Positions 35,926 to 44,777 of a stretch of 51,897 bases of DNA are shown piece after piece (position 1 is the stretch's first letter; each line of letters begins with the position of its first letter). The stretch spans positions 1-51,897 of the forward strand of contig NZ_WJFC01000086.1 in NCBI RefSeq assembly GCF_009725235.1, in the 5' to 3' direction. The notes beneath the pieces are model-generated. The model did not search any database and was not told where the DNA came from. It worked only from the letters and a program-made list of their open reading frames with translations. The DNA comes from Scytonema sp. UIC 10036. Its GTDB lineage: Bacteria > Cyanobacteriota > Cyanobacteriia > Cyanobacteriales > Nostocaceae. A program made the position numbers and the translations under genes.

Positions 35926-36038
35926 ATGAAAAAGACAGCTTTAACTAACAGTAAGCCTATTTACAAAAGCAAATAACTGTCAATGATGCTACCAAAAGAG
36001 CGGTCATGAAAGCTGTTGCTGCTGCTATTAATCCCTAG
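35926..36038 (+). pseudogene. Possible 37-residue ORF with one base missing
   Basis: ATG at 35926 opens MKKTALTNSKPI, then the frame closes after 16 codons. Adding one base in the T run near 35961 would join it to LQKQITVNDATKRAV, then MKAVAAAINP and TAG at 36036-36038. The continuity and Lys/Ala-rich composition look coding-like but there is no family match I know. Low certainty; it may be chance. Confidence 0.3.
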
Positions 36039-36150
36039 CAGATTGTTGTATTTGCTATTAAACAAATTATCATTGTTATGATCTAAATAGCAGTAGATAC
36101 CACAATACCCCAAACTACCCATTTACTAACCTATTGGAGTTGTTCTGACA

Positions 36151-37599
36151 ATGTATTTAGATGATTTTGTTTCAATTGAAAACATAGAGAATGAAGCTTG
36201 GAAAGCCTTAGAAAATGCCATTCTTTACTATAAAGGACGTCCTGTAGGGACAGTAGCCGCCTATGATAGCTCAGTAGAAGCGTTAAACTATGACCAATGC
36301 TTTGTTCGTGATTTTATCTCATCAGCTCTAATTTTTCTAACTAAAGGAAGAACAGATATTGTTCGTAATTTTCTAGAAGAAACCTTAAAGTTACAGCCAA
36401 AGGAAAGGCAGTTAAATGCGTACAAACCCGGTCGGGGGCTGATGCCAGCTAGCTTCAAAGTTGTCTCTGAGGGTGGAGAAGAATATCTAGAACCAGATTT
36501 TGGCGAACACGCCATTGCTCGAGTCACGCCAGTAGATTCTTGCCTTTGGTGGGTGATTTTATTGCGTGCTTATGTAGTTGCTACCAAAGATTTTTCTTTA
36601 GCCTATCAACCTGAATTTCAACACGGTATCCGGTTAATAATGGAACTGTGCTTGGCAACAAGATTTGATATGTATCCAACTTTATTGGTTCCAGATGGTG
36701 CTTGCATGATAGACCGTCGTATGGGTATTTACGGTCATCCTTTGGAAATTCAGGCTTTATTTTTTGCTGCATTACGTTCCGCAAGAGAACTCCTCATATG
36801 CCAAGGTAATGAAGATATTGTGGAAGCTATTGATAACCGCTTACCACTCTTACGCGTTCACATCCGCCAACATTATTGGATGGATTTGAATTGCCTGAAC
36901 AAAATTTATCGCTTCAAGAGTGAAGAGTACGGTAAAGCAGCAGTCAACCTCTTCAACATATATGCCGATTCTCTACCCTATTATGAATTGGACAAGTGGT
37001 TGCCAAGAAAAGGCGGTTATCTTGTTGGTAATGTTGGTCCGTCTCAGCTAGATACTCGCTTCTTTACTTTAGGAAATTTAGTGGCTGTCATCTCAGATCT
37101 GGCAAGTGAAGAACAATCGCAAGCTATTATGAATCTCTTCGACGAACGTTGGGAGGATTTGATAGGAGATATGCCCGTGAAAATTTGTTTCCCAGCTCTA
37201 AAAGACGAAGAGTATAAAATTGTGACTGGATGTGACCCCAAAAACATCCCCTGGTCTTATCACAATGGCGGAAGTTGGCCTGTATTATTGTGGTTGTTAT
37301 CAGCAGCTGCTGTGAAAACAAAAAGACCGGAACTGGCAAATAGAGCTCTGGAAATTGCACAAGCGAGGCTGCATTATGATGAGTGGCCGGAGTATTACGA
37401 CGGTAAAAAAGGTCGGTTAATTGGGAAACAAGCTAGGAAGTATCAAACATGGACAATTGCTGGATTCTTGCTTGCAAAAGAATTATTGCAAAATCCCACA
37501 CTTTTGCCCCTTGTGACTTTTGAACCATTCTCTGTAGAACACACTTCTAGAGCTTGTGAGTTTGAACTCGCTCAAGTTGATACCATGATTCTTGGTTAG
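36151..37599 (+). CDS. Alkaline/neutral invertase, glycoside hydrolase family 100
   Basis: Hydrolyses sucrose to glucose and fructose in the cytosol. The 482-residue protein has the GH100 markers: [18 protein letters not shown] with the catalytic-region Asp, [56 protein letters not shown] and [15 protein letters not shown] near the C-terminus. Length matches cyanobacterial InvA/InvB (about 460-485 residues); which paralogue this is cannot be told from the sequence alone. In heterocystous strains one such enzyme is needed for sucrose use in heterocysts. ATG at 36151 is the natural start; no strong ribosome binding site was seen. It is monocistronic and preceded by a very long upstream region. 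Confidence 0.92.
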   Translation: MYLDDFVSIENIENEAWKALENAILYYKGRPVGTVAAYDSSVEALNYDQCFVRDFISSALIFLTKGRTDIVRNFLEETLKLQPKERQLNAYKPGRGLMPASFKVVSEGGEEYLEPDFGEHAIARVTPVDSCLWWVILLRAYVVATKDFSLAYQPEFQHGIRLIMELCLATRFDMYPTLLVPDGACMIDRRMGIYGHPLEIQALFFAALRSARELLICQGNEDIVEAIDNRLPLLRVHIRQHYWMDLNCLNKIYRFKSEEYGKAAVNLFNIYADSLPYYELDKWLPRKGGYLVGNVGPSQLDTRFFTLGNLVAVISDLASEEQSQAIMNLFDERWEDLIGDMPVKICFPALKDEEYKIVTGCDPKNIPWSYHNGGSWPVLLWLLSAAAVKTKRPELANRALEIAQARLHYDEWPEYYDGKKGRLIGKQARKYQTWTIAGFLLAKELLQNPTLLPLVTFEPFSVEHTSRACEFELAQVDTMILG

Positions 37600-37855
37600 A
37601 GTTAAACTTTCTCTTGTGGGATGGGTTTAAAGCCCGTCCTATCAAATAGGTGGGGAATGAAAAGTTTGGTTACAAGCGTTGCGATCGCTAGGGAAAATAC
37701 ATAAAATCCTTATGAACATTTGTTACCGTAAAGAACTATCAGTAGGTAGGGCTAAAGCCCACCATTTACCTTTGGTAGGCAATACCCACCCACGTATTTA
37801 GGTAATATAGCTGATAGTTCAGAGCTATCAAAAAGTTAAAAATTTAAACTTGAAA
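37600..37855. repeat. Intergenic hairpins of the GTAGGTAGGGCT type
   Basis: GGATGGGTTTAAAGCCCGTCC (37619-37639) is a near-perfect hairpin just after the invertase stop and a likely terminator. GTAGGTAGGGCTAAAGCCCACC with GGTAGGC further on (about 37742-37780) belongs to the family seen at 50077-50129 and 13967-14020. The remainder is unremarkable. Confidence 0.5.
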
Positions 37856-39478
37856 ATGATTTCCCCCCGTCAATTAGCTTTTACTACGTTGCGAGATATT
37901 CATAAAGGGGCATATGTTGATGTTGCCCTGGATCGCGCATTGCAAAAAGTTAATTTATCTGACACAGATCGCCGTCTTGTAACGGAATTGGTGTACGGCT
38001 GTACGAGAAGACAGCGCACCCTGGATGCCATCATAGACCAACTTGGTAAAAAGAAATCCCACCAACAGCCAAAAGACCTCCGCACCATTATCCATTTGGG
38101 TTTGTACCAATTACAGTATCAAGAACGGATTCCTGTCAGTGCAGCTGTCAACACCACAGTTCAGTTAGCCAAAGAAAACGGTTTTTCTGGTTTAACTGGT
38201 GTTGTTAATGGTTTACTACGTCAATATATCAGAATGACTGGGGGTGAAGAGGAGAGGGAGAAAGGAAGAGGGGGGGAAAAGGGGGAGAAGGGAGAAGATT
38301 TCCCAGTCCAAAATCCCAAATCCCAACTCCCAACTCCCAACTCCCAAATCCCAACTCCCAAATCCCAACTCCCAAATCCCAACTCCCAAATCCCAAATCC
38401 CAACTCCCAAATCCCAAATCCCAAATCCCAACTCCAAAATCCAAAATCCAAAATCCAAAATCCAAAATCCAAAATCCCCATCCAATTGCCAGAAAACCCG
38501 GTAGAACGCTTGGGTATTTTACATAGTTTTCCTGACTGGATTGTTCAAGTGTGGGTAGAACAATTTGGTTTGGCAGAAACAGAACAGTTGTGTATGTGGA
38601 TGAACAAAACTCCAGCTATTGATTTGCGGGTTAACTTGTTGCGGGCTTCCATGTCGGAGGTGGAAGTGGGATTGCAATCTGCTGGTGTTTCGTTTCAACA
38701 TGTCGATCGCTTACCTCAAGCTTTACGATTGTTAAGTAACGCCGGTCCTATCCAAAATCTACCGGGTTATGAGCAAGGTTGGTGGACTGTACAAGATAGT
38801 AGCGCTCAACTCGTAAGTCATTTACTTGACCCCCAATCAGGTGAGACTATTATTGATGTTTGTGCTGCACCTGGTGGTAAAACTACCCACATTACAGAGT
38901 TAATGGGGGATAAGGGGAAAATTTTCGCTTGCGATAAGCCGGGGGAGGCTTGCGCTAAGAGCGATCGCGAAGCGGCACTTTTCGTGCATCGCACTCCATC
39001 TCGTGTGAAAAAACTTCAAGAAAATATTCAACGCCTTTCTTTACAATCTATTCAAATTCATATCGGTGATAGCACCCGCGACTTTGCTGAGTTCCAAAAT
39101 ACTGCTCATCGGGTACTCCTAGACGCACCCTGTTCTGGCTTGGGAACGCTGCACCGCCATGCTGATGCTCGTTGGCGGCAAAAACCAGAAACTGTCGAAG
39201 AACTTTCCGTGCTGCAACAACAACTCATGGCACATTCATCAACTTTTGTCAAGCTAAATGGTGTACTTGTATACTCAACCTGTACGCTGCATCCCAAAGA
39301 AAACGAAGGTGCGATCGAGTCATTTCTCGCAGATAACCCAAATTGGGAAATTGAACCTCCAGGTACTGATTCACTCGCCCGTCCTTACTCCACTCCAGAA
39401 GGTTGGATTAAAGTTTTACCCCACCAACACGATATGGATGGCTTTTTTATGGTGCGCTTAAGAAAAATCCGGAATTGA
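37856..39478 (+). CDS. rsmB: 16S rRNA (cytosine-C5)-methyltransferase RsmB
   Basis: Methylates C967 (E. coli numbering) of 16S rRNA. The 540-residue protein has an N-terminal NusB-like RNA-binding domain (about 1-126). It is followed by the Rossmann methyltransferase domain with SAM-binding [12 protein letters not shown] at residues 334-345, DAPCSGLG at 423-430 and [12 protein letters not shown] near the end; the two Cys are catalytic. Two in-frame insertions lengthen it from the usual 450 or so residues. Residues about 128-208 are a Gly/Glu/Lys segment and then Pro/Asn/Ser/Lys heptads encoded by 7-bp DNA repeats. Residues 361-380 are a [18 protein letters not shown] insert between ACDK and SRVKKL. 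Both fall in linker or loop positions and keep the frame. ATG at 37856 (MISPRQ) is chosen over TTG 37850. Confidence 0.9.
   Translation: MISPRQLAFTTLRDIHKGAYVDVALDRALQKVNLSDTDRRLVTELVYGCTRRQRTLDAIIDQLGKKKSHQQPKDLRTIIHLGLYQLQYQERIPVSAAVNTTVQLAKENGFSGLTGVVNGLLRQYIRMTGGEEEREKGRGGEKGEKGEDFPVQNPKSQLPTPNSQIPTPKSQLPNPNSQIPNPNSQIPNPKSQLQNPKSKIQNPKSKIPIQLPENPVERLGILHSFPDWIVQVWVEQFGLAETEQLCMWMNKTPAIDLRVNLLRASMSEVEVGLQSAGVSFQHVDRLPQALRLLSNAGPIQNLPGYEQGWWTVQDSSAQLVSHLLDPQSGETIIDVCAAPGGKTTHITELMGDKGKIFACDKPGEACAKSDREAALFVHRTPSRVKKLQENIQRLSLQSIQIHIGDSTRDFAEFQNTAHRVLLDAPCSGLGTLHRHADARWRQKPETVEELSVLQQQLMAHSSTFVKLNGVLVYSTCTLHPKENEGAIESFLADNPNWEIEPPGTDSLARPYSTPEGWIKVLPHQHDMDGFFMVRLRKIRN
38301..38478. repeat. 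Heptanucleotide tandem repeats expanded inside rsmB
   Basis: About 25 units of 7 bp, mainly CCCAACT, CCCAAAT and CCAAAAT. Because three units make 21 bases, the protein shows a seven-residue period (such as [14 protein letters not shown]). The same words occur between genes at 6362-6450, so this is an intergenic repeat type present inside an essential-type gene. Confidence 0.88.
38936..38998. repeat. 60-bp insert in the rsmB methyltransferase domain
   Basis: GGGGGAGGCTTGCGCTAAGAGCGATCGCG to about CATCGCACTCC encodes 20 residues absent from the usual ACDK-x-SRLKKLQEN junction. It contains a GCGATCGC HIP1 site and resembles small dispersed palindromic repeats that insert in frame in cyanobacterial genes. 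Borders are inferred from the expected protein sequence. Confidence 0.6.
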
Positions 39479-39517
39479 GAGAGAATAGGTAAATTGAACT
39501 ACCGGAGGATTTACCTT

Positions 39518-39943
39518 ATGGTTGGTAATTCTAGTAGCGTGAAAAACTTGGTCAAAATCCTGATAGGGGCGGCTTGGATTGATGGCAGAATTCAACCAGA
39601 AGAGAGGCAATATCTTCGCAAAGTGGCTCAAGAGAAGGGAGTTGCTGACGAGCCAGAAATTCAACCTTGGTTGTATGAATTAGTCTCCGTACAACCAGAA
39701 CAGTTTTATGAATGGTTGAAGGAGTATCTGGGAGAACATCCCACTCAAGAAGAATGCCAAAACTTGATTGAGGCGATCGGTGGATTGATTTACAGTGATG
39801 GTGAAGTTGCAACAGAAGAAGCAAAACTGTTGACAAAATTACAAGAAATATCCGACACGAACGACTCAACGCAACACGGCTATCATAATGTTCTCAAACA
39901 AATTCAAAAACTTTACCGTCGTTGGGTTGACATTCAAAATTGA
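39518..39943 (+). CDS. TerB-like family protein
   Basis: A 141-residue helical protein of the TerB/DjlA-like N-domain class: VKNLVKILIGAAWIDGRIQPEERQYLRKVAQEKGV and the second half IEAIGGLIYSDGEVATEEAKLLTKLQEI. The paired (I/W)DG(R/E)(I/V)xxEE motifs are acidic and may bind a metal ion. Named for tellurite resistance, but the general role of solitary TerB proteins is unknown. ATG at 39518 follows a strong GGAGG at 39503-39507; an in-frame TTG at 39494 is upstream of that site and is rejected. It follows rsmB by 39 bases and is probably transcribed with it. Confidence 0.8.
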   Translation: MVGNSSSVKNLVKILIGAAWIDGRIQPEERQYLRKVAQEKGVADEPEIQPWLYELVSVQPEQFYEWLKEYLGEHPTQEECQNLIEAIGGLIYSDGEVATEEAKLLTKLQEISDTNDSTQHGYHNVLKQIQKLYRRWVDIQN

Positions 39944-39950
39944 AGATTTG

Positions 39951-40018
39951 CTAATGGCTAATGGCTAATGGCTAATCGTGCAATTAGCTATTAGCTATTA
40001 GCTATTAGCTATTAGCTA
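39951..40018. repeat. CTAATGG / ATTAGCT heptamer repeats, inverted
   Basis: Four CTAATGG units followed by four or five TTAGCTA units that can pair with them across CGTGCA. It fills the space between convergent TerB and psb35 and supplies the psb35 TAG stop (40016-40018). A hairpin terminator role is plausible. Confidence 0.75.
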
Positions 40019-40237
40019 CACACCCGGTGTTGGATCTTTATCTACTTTAGGTACAAAGTCCGGACGCTCTTTGCTTTCCCAACCAACAGGACGCTTGGAG
40101 TTATACCAAGCGATTGAACCAATTGTTACAGCAGCAATAAAGCCAATTACGTAGACTGCTGTAAAAGCCCAAGGAAATTGATATGGGTCTTTTGCTTCTG
40201 CTGCTGCTTGAGCTGCTGTTTCTAATAAAAAGTACAT
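40016..40237 (-). CDS. psb35: Photosystem II assembly protein Psb35-like
   Basis: A 73-residue single-pass membrane protein, MYFLLETAAQAAAEAKDPYQFPWAFTAVYVIGFIAAVTIGSIAWYNSKRPVGWESKERPDF. It has one transmembrane segment at about residues 26-45 and a conserved polar tail. This pattern (KDPYQFP, then SIAWYNSKRP-GWE-KERPD) matches the small cyanobacterial protein now called Psb35, linked to photosystem II assembly and stability of its antenna subcomplexes. The start at 40237 has AAGGAGG ten bases upstream. Its stop codon is provided by the heptamer repeat. Confidence 0.75.
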   Translation of the reverse strand: MYFLLETAAQAAAEAKDPYQFPWAFTAVYVIGFIAAVTIGSIAWYNSKRPVGWESKERPDFVPKVDKDPTPGV

Positions 40238-40461
40238 GGGTAGACCCTCCTTATGTAGGCAACACTACTTATTACTACCTTATATGAAGAGAGTATCATT
40301 AACGTCTATTCTGTAGAACTCATCCAAAGTCGTACATTCAGGTGTGGGGAGTCGGGAATCGGGAGTAGGGGACAAGAAAGCTTAATTTACCCTGACTTCC
40401 TTGTCCCCCTTGTCCCCCTTGTCCTCCTTGTCCCCCTTGTCCCCCTTGTCCTCCTTATCTC
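40238..40461. repeat. Short intergenic region with a CCTTGTCCC tandem array
   Basis: From 40399 to 40461 there are about seven 9-base CCTTGTCCC/CCTTGTCCT units ending directly at the stop codon of the penicillin-binding protein gene. Upstream (40340-40372) is a GGGAGTCGGGAATCGGGAGTAGGGG stretch. The psb35 promoter should lie in 40240-40340. Confidence 0.7.
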
Positions 40462-42945
40462 CTAAGGCGCTGTCTCCGAAGCAGGAGGCGTTGTCGGTCT
40501 GAGTCTTTCTCTCCAAGAAGGAGAAGGTTTTGGTGCAGACTCAGAGGAATTACCCGTGCTGGGTGAGCGACGGCGAATTCTTGAAGGTAAATCATAAACA
40601 CCTCCCCTATATCGCCTTTGTGAACCTGACTCCCTAGATTCCGATTGTTCTATACGGTAGCGACGGCGGTTGCGCCTTCTTGATGTACTTGTTTCCTCAT
40701 TTTGTTGATAGTAACGCCTACTGCGTCTTGAGGTGTATTCTTGTGGTTGCTGCTGCTCTTCTTGAGAATAACGTCTCCTATATCTGCGTCTTCTATAGGT
40801 ACGCTCTTGAGAGCTATCATTTGAAGTAGTTTCTCGATCGCGCCTGTAAGACCTGCGAGAATCATCCTCATCATTATTGTATACAGGTGCGGAACGAATC
40901 ACTATTCGTCTCGGCTTCATAGCCTGTGCCTTAATTGTGCCTTTTCGACCTGCTAACTTGGGTATTTCAGGAAACTTCGCAACAGGTATTTTACTGACTA
41001 CCTGTTCCATAAATTCATGCCAGGTATAAGCAGCGCTTCCACTACTACCCCAGGTAGGTTTGTTATCGTCATTACCCAACCAAACACCTGTTACAACTTG
41101 GGGGATGTAACCAATAAACCACAAATCGCGAGCTTCATCTGTGGTACCGGTCTTGCCTGCAACAGGTCTACCTATTTGGGCGGCTCTACCAGTACCGTAT
41201 TCTACAACATTACGCAGCATCCATGTCATAATTGCTGCACTATCAGCATCCAAAGCACGTTCTGGTTTAAAGTTTGGAGACCAAATGACTTTTCCTTTAC
41301 GGTCAATGATGCGGGTAATACCGTGGGGTTCTACGTGCAAACCTTGAGTAGCAAAAGTACCATAAGCACTTGTCAATTCTAAAAGATTCACTTCTGAAGA
41401 TCCAAGTGCCAAGGAATACATTGGCTTGAGTTCCGATTTTATCCCCATTTTGTGAGCTATTCTGATGGTTGGCTCAAATCCCACTTTCATCATGACTCTC
41501 ACCGCAATAATATTAATTGATTTGGTGAGAGCATCTTTCATGCTCATCCAACCTCGATAACCCTCATCGTAGTTTTTTGGTTCGTAACCATCTATTATTA
41601 AAGGCGAATCTAAGTAACCATCGGTAGGATTAAAGCCCGCAGCGATGGCAGTAGCATAAACGAAGCTTTTAAATGTAGAACCGGGCTGGCGTTGTGCTTG
41701 AGTGACGCGGTTAAACTGGTTTTTATTAAAGTCTTTTCCCCCAACCATTGCTTTAATTTGACCATTGCGGGGGTCAATGGCAACTAAGGCAGCTTGTTTA
41801 AAGTTTTCCCAACGTCCTTGGTTTCTCAAGGTTTTTGCCACAGCTTCTTCCGCTGCTTTCTGCCATTGTAAGTCTAAGCTGGTTTCTACTGTTAAGCCAC
41901 CTGCTTTAAGAACGTCAGGGGAAACGTATTTGGGAATCTCTTTTTGTACATAGCTGATAAAGTAGGGAGATTCTACTTCCCATCGTCTGGGGGCGCTTGC
42001 TTTTAAGTTGATTGGTTCTGCGGTGGCTGCTTGAAGTTCTGCTGCTGTAATAAATCCTTCTTCTTGCATCCTTTGCAACACTATATTCCGCCGCTGTTGT
42101 GCTGCTCGACGATTGACTATCGGCGAAAAGTTATTTGGTGCGGGAGGCAATGCAGCAATGGTTGCCATCTCCCCCAGGGTTAGTTTGCTTACTGGTTTGC
42201 TATAGTACACCCAGGCTGCATCAGCTACACCGTATGCTCCAGAACCCAAATAAACCAAATTCAGGTATCGCTCTAAAATAGCGTCTTTTGTCAATTCTTC
42301 TTCCATGTTTTGAGCAAGGCGTGCTTCTTTCAGCTTGCGCCAAACTGTACGTTCTTGTTTGAGGAAAAGGATTCTAGCAAGTTGTTGCGTGATAGTACTA
42401 CCACCTTCTACCACGTTTTGCGATCGCAGGTTGTTTAATATAGCTCTTGCTATTCCCTGAAAATCGACACCATTATGCTGGGTAAACCGTCTATCTTCTG
42501 AAGCTATGAAAGCTTTTTGCAGCTTATCCGGTATTTCCTCCAGCTTTAACTGTTCTCTGGTTGCTTCTCCTTGTTGTTGTAGAATTGTGCCGTTAGCAGC
42601 TTTGATGGTGAGTGTCTGTTCTCTGACAACCGCGTTTAGTTCGGCTTTGTCAGGTAGAGAACGGTCTATTGCCGATATACCATAACTAGCAGCAATAATT
42701 CCACCGCTTAGACCTAAGCCAGCCCAAAACCAATAGCGACGATAAATAGGTTTATGACCTCCGGGTAATTTGGCAATTATCCCATTCAGTGATTTCCTCA
42801 GATTTGCCAAGGGGCTTTGTGATGTTTTTTCCTGAGTAGATTCCGTGTTTTCGTCCTGATGATTTGGCTGCGGTGACTGTTTCTCTCTATCAGATTCACT
42901 CGACTTTATTTGTCGGTCTTTGAACCAGGAGGTAAACTTTACCAC
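40462..42945 (-). CDS. Class A penicillin-binding protein (PBP1A type)
   Basis: Bifunctional peptidoglycan polymerase of 827 residues. A cytosolic Gln/Ser-rich N-terminus and one membrane anchor (about residues 71-91) precede the GT51 glycosyltransferase domain, with ASEDRRFTQHNGVDFQG (catalytic Glu at 150) and GGSTITQQLARILFL. The transpeptidase domain has STFK at 423-426, SIN at 476-478 and KTGT at 598-601, so all active-site motifs are intact. Residues about 680-790 form an unusual Arg/Tyr/Gln/Ser-rich basic tail, probably disordered and periplasmic. The start is ambiguous: GTG at 42945 has GAGGG just upstream, and a TTG at 42963 lies before it. The stop abuts a tandem repeat. Cyanobacteria carry several such paralogues; which one is not decidable here. 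Confidence 0.9.
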   Translation of the reverse strand: MVKFTSWFKDRQIKSSESDREKQSPQPNHQDENTESTQEKTSQSPLANLRKSLNGIIAKLPGGHKPIYRRYWFWAGLGLSGGIIAASYGISAIDRSLPDKAELNAVVREQTLTIKAANGTILQQQGEATREQLKLEEIPDKLQKAFIASEDRRFTQHNGVDFQGIARAILNNLRSQNVVEGGSTITQQLARILFLKQERTVWRKLKEARLAQNMEEELTKDAILERYLNLVYLGSGAYGVADAAWVYYSKPVSKLTLGEMATIAALPPAPNNFSPIVNRRAAQQRRNIVLQRMQEEGFITAAELQAATAEPINLKASAPRRWEVESPYFISYVQKEIPKYVSPDVLKAGGLTVETSLDLQWQKAAEEAVAKTLRNQGRWENFKQAALVAIDPRNGQIKAMVGGKDFNKNQFNRVTQAQRQPGSTFKSFVYATAIAAGFNPTDGYLDSPLIIDGYEPKNYDEGYRGWMSMKDALTKSINIIAVRVMMKVGFEPTIRIAHKMGIKSELKPMYSLALGSSEVNLLELTSAYGTFATQGLHVEPHGITRIIDRKGKVIWSPNFKPERALDADSAAIMTWMLRNVVEYGTGRAAQIGRPVAGKTGTTDEARDLWFIGYIPQVVTGVWLGNDDNKPTWGSSGSAAYTWHEFMEQVVSKIPVAKFPEIPKLAGRKGTIKAQAMKPRRIVIRSAPVYNNDEDDSRRSYRRDRETTSNDSSQERTYRRRRYRRRYSQEEQQQPQEYTSRRSRRYYQQNEETSTSRRRNRRRYRIEQSESRESGSQRRYRGGVYDLPSRIRRRSPSTGNSSESAPKPSPSWRERLRPTTPPASETAP

Positions 42946-43109
42946 GTTAATCCCTCGCTTCAAGCAGTTGCAATGCGATCGCCATGAAAAACTGTGTCTG
43001 ATTTGTGAGCCACAACCGTGTTAGTATAACATCCACCAAATAATTAACTGTATCCCTATAGAACAAAGTTTATCGATAATTTTTACTTATTATTTTGCAA
43101 TTGGCAAGT

Positions 43110-43595
43110 ATGACCAGTAGTGCGATCGCGTTAGGTAGCAATCTAGGAGATACTCTGGCAATTTTAGAAGCCGCCATAGAAGTCCTAGCCCAGACACCGG
43201 GCATTGTTTTACAGGCAAAGTCCAGTTGGTACAGAACCAAAGCTGTAGGACCGCCACAACCAGATTACATCAACGGCACTGCTATCCTGAAAGTAGAGAT
43301 GGTGCCAGAACAACTGCTCGAAACTTTACTAAACATTGAAAATCAATTTGGACGAGTGCGACGGGAACGATGGGAACCCCGCACGTTAGATTTGGATTTG
43401 TTGTTATACGATCGCTTAATTTTACAAACTCCAAAACTTCAAGTTCCCCATCCTCGAATGCAGCAACGAGCATTTGTGTTAGTTCCACTAGCTGAAATTG
43501 CTTCAGATTGGGTAGAACCAATTTCCGGACGCAGGATTAAAGAGCTTGTTAAAGATGTAGACTGTACAGAAGTGCAACTATTGGTGGGCAATTAA
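43110..43595 (+). CDS. folK: 2-amino-4-hydroxy-6-hydroxymethyldihydropteridine pyrophosphokinase
   Basis: Transfers pyrophosphate from ATP to hydroxymethyldihydropterin in folate synthesis. The 161-residue protein has IALGSNLGD at the start, WYRTKAVGPPQPDYINGTAILK, the HPPK signature region RVRRERWEPRTLDLDLLLYD with its Asp pair for magnesium, and VPHPRMQQRAFVLVPLAEIA. All are in the right order and the length is typical. ATG at 43110 (MTSSAIALGSN) is preferred over a TTG at 43095. It stands 84 bases before the Nudix gene on the same strand, so the two could be co-transcribed. No other folate gene is near. Confidence 0.93.
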   Translation: MTSSAIALGSNLGDTLAILEAAIEVLAQTPGIVLQAKSSWYRTKAVGPPQPDYINGTAILKVEMVPEQLLETLLNIENQFGRVRRERWEPRTLDLDLLLYDRLILQTPKLQVPHPRMQQRAFVLVPLAEIASDWVEPISGRRIKELVKDVDCTEVQLLVGN

Positions 43596-43679
43596 TTTTA
43601 CAACCATCAGCGCAGAAAACGCTCTTTTCACATCCACCGAAAGTACTAGTCTGTGTGATTTTTAACCATAAAACAGAGT

Positions 43680-44231
43680 ATGCCATTAGGTAGAGAATTA
43701 CCCCAACTGTTAAAGCAACGCTTGTTCTATAAGGGACGCAAGTTTGATTTTGAAGTCAATCGCTTGCGTTTACCCAACAACTCTGAAGGAGAATGGGAGT
43801 GCATCCGTCACCCCGGAGGTGCTTTAGTGATACCTGTAACTTCAGAAGGGAAACTTTTACTTGTACGTCAGTATCGTTTTGCAGCACAAGGAAGGATCTT
43901 TGAGTTTCCTGCGGGAACTTTAGAATACGGTGAAGATCCCCTAGTAACCATTCAGCGTGAAATCCAGGAAGAAACTGGTTTTCGCGCTCACAAGTGGCAA
44001 AAATTAGGTGAGTTTTTTCTAGCTCCTGGTTATTCCAGCGAAATTATTTATGCTTTCCTCGCACAAGATTTGGAAAAGCTAGACGAACCGCCACCACAAG
44101 ATGCAGACGAAGATATGGAAACTGTTTTCTTTACTCCTCAAGAGTTGGAGAAAGCGATTCTTGAAGGCGAACAGGTAGACGCTAAATCAATTACTAGCTT
44201 TTTTCTCGCCCGTCCTTTCTTAAATCAGTAA
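43680..44231 (+). CDS. Nudix hydrolase, ADP-ribose pyrophosphatase type
   Basis: A 183-residue enzyme with a perfect Nudix box: Gly, five residues, Glu, seven residues, REIQEETGF (GTLEYGEDPLVTIQREIQEETGF, about residues 79-101). The flanking sequence (HPGGALVIPVTSEGKLLLVRQYRFA before, LGEFFLAPGYSSEIIYAFLAQDL after) fits the ADP-ribose pyrophosphatase subfamily, which hydrolyses ADP-ribose to AMP and ribose phosphate. ATG at 43680 is in frame with the whole domain. The TAA at 44229 is followed by a possible GCAGAAGGCAGAGGTGG / CCTCTGCC inverted pair that may stop transcription. Confidence 0.9.
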   Translation: MPLGRELPQLLKQRLFYKGRKFDFEVNRLRLPNNSEGEWECIRHPGGALVIPVTSEGKLLLVRQYRFAAQGRIFEFPAGTLEYGEDPLVTIQREIQEETGFRAHKWQKLGEFFLAPGYSSEIIYAFLAQDLEKLDEPPPQDADEDMETVFFTPQELEKAILEGEQVDAKSITSFFLARPFLNQ

Positions 44232-44336
44232 TTAGCAGAAGGCAGAGGTGGAAATAAGCAGATTCAGGTAATAAGTAATACCTTCGTTCCGCCTCACCTC
44301 TGCCTTCTTGAATAATTAACTGAGAACTGAACTAAG

Positions 44337-44777
44337 CTAAATATAATACATTGGATTTAACAAATGACTTGCCTGTTGTTTCTCGTACAAATCTTTTAGA
44401 GTATAACTTCCAAAAACTGTCAATGCAGCTTTTGTAGCTTCATGCCAAACTTCTTTAAGAATCATATTTTCCATAGTTAGTGACTCCCCTGGTTCCCCAT
44501 ATTCTTGAGTCGCTGCACCTTCGAGACACGTAAGTACTTCCAACACTGTTATTTCTTCAGGAGGTTTGCTGAGTTGGTAGCCCCCTTTGACTCCTCGCTG
44601 GCTGCAAACTAAACCGGATCGCCGCAAGCTCATCAATAGCTGTCCTAAATACCGATCTGGTATTTGCTGACAAACGGCTATTTGTTCTATTTGTAAGAAT
44701 TTTTCTTGCTTGTAGTATCGAGTTAGTTCTAGCAATGCTAGTAGGGTATATTTTACTTTCGAGGATATTTCCATCAT
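44337..44777 (-). CDS. Rrf2 family transcriptional regulator
   Basis: A 146-residue winged-helix regulator: MEISSKVKYTLLALLELTRYYKQEKFLQIEQIAVCQQIPDRYLGQLLMSLRRSGLVCSQRGVKGGYQLSKPPEEITVLEVL, with the recognition helix at about 40-58 and the wing at 59-72. Members such as IscR bind a [2Fe-2S] cluster through three Cys spaced in the region after residue 88. Here only one Cys (TCLEGA) remains in that area, so cluster binding in the IscR manner is unlikely. Start ATG at 44777 or 44774. It is transcribed alone and its targets are not evident from the neighbours. Confidence 0.88.
   Translation of the reverse strand: MMEISSKVKYTLLALLELTRYYKQEKFLQIEQIAVCQQIPDRYLGQLLMSLRRSGLVCSQRGVKGGYQLSKPPEEITVLEVLTCLEGAATQEYGEPGESLTMENMILKEVWHEATKAALTVFGSYTLKDLYEKQQASHLLNPMYYI

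Larger units (their letters stand above)
34453..36150. other. 1.7-kb gene-poor region upstream of the invertase
   Basis: AT-rich DNA between two divergent genes, with several strong symmetry elements: TAGTTGCGCT...AGCGCAACTA (34553-34609), ACCTACAG-ATAG-CTGTAGGT (35425-35444) and a two-part stem at 35482-35521. A possible small broken ORF lies at 35926-36038. No conventional gene, tRNA or repeat array recognised. It is unusually long for intergenic DNA here. Confidence 0.55.

Noticed and set aside
38216..38504. Overlapping open frames on both strands over the rsmB repeat, with Trp/Phe-rich periodic peptides
   Set aside because: They are by-products of a stop-free 7-bp repeat; only the rsmB frame continues into conserved domains.
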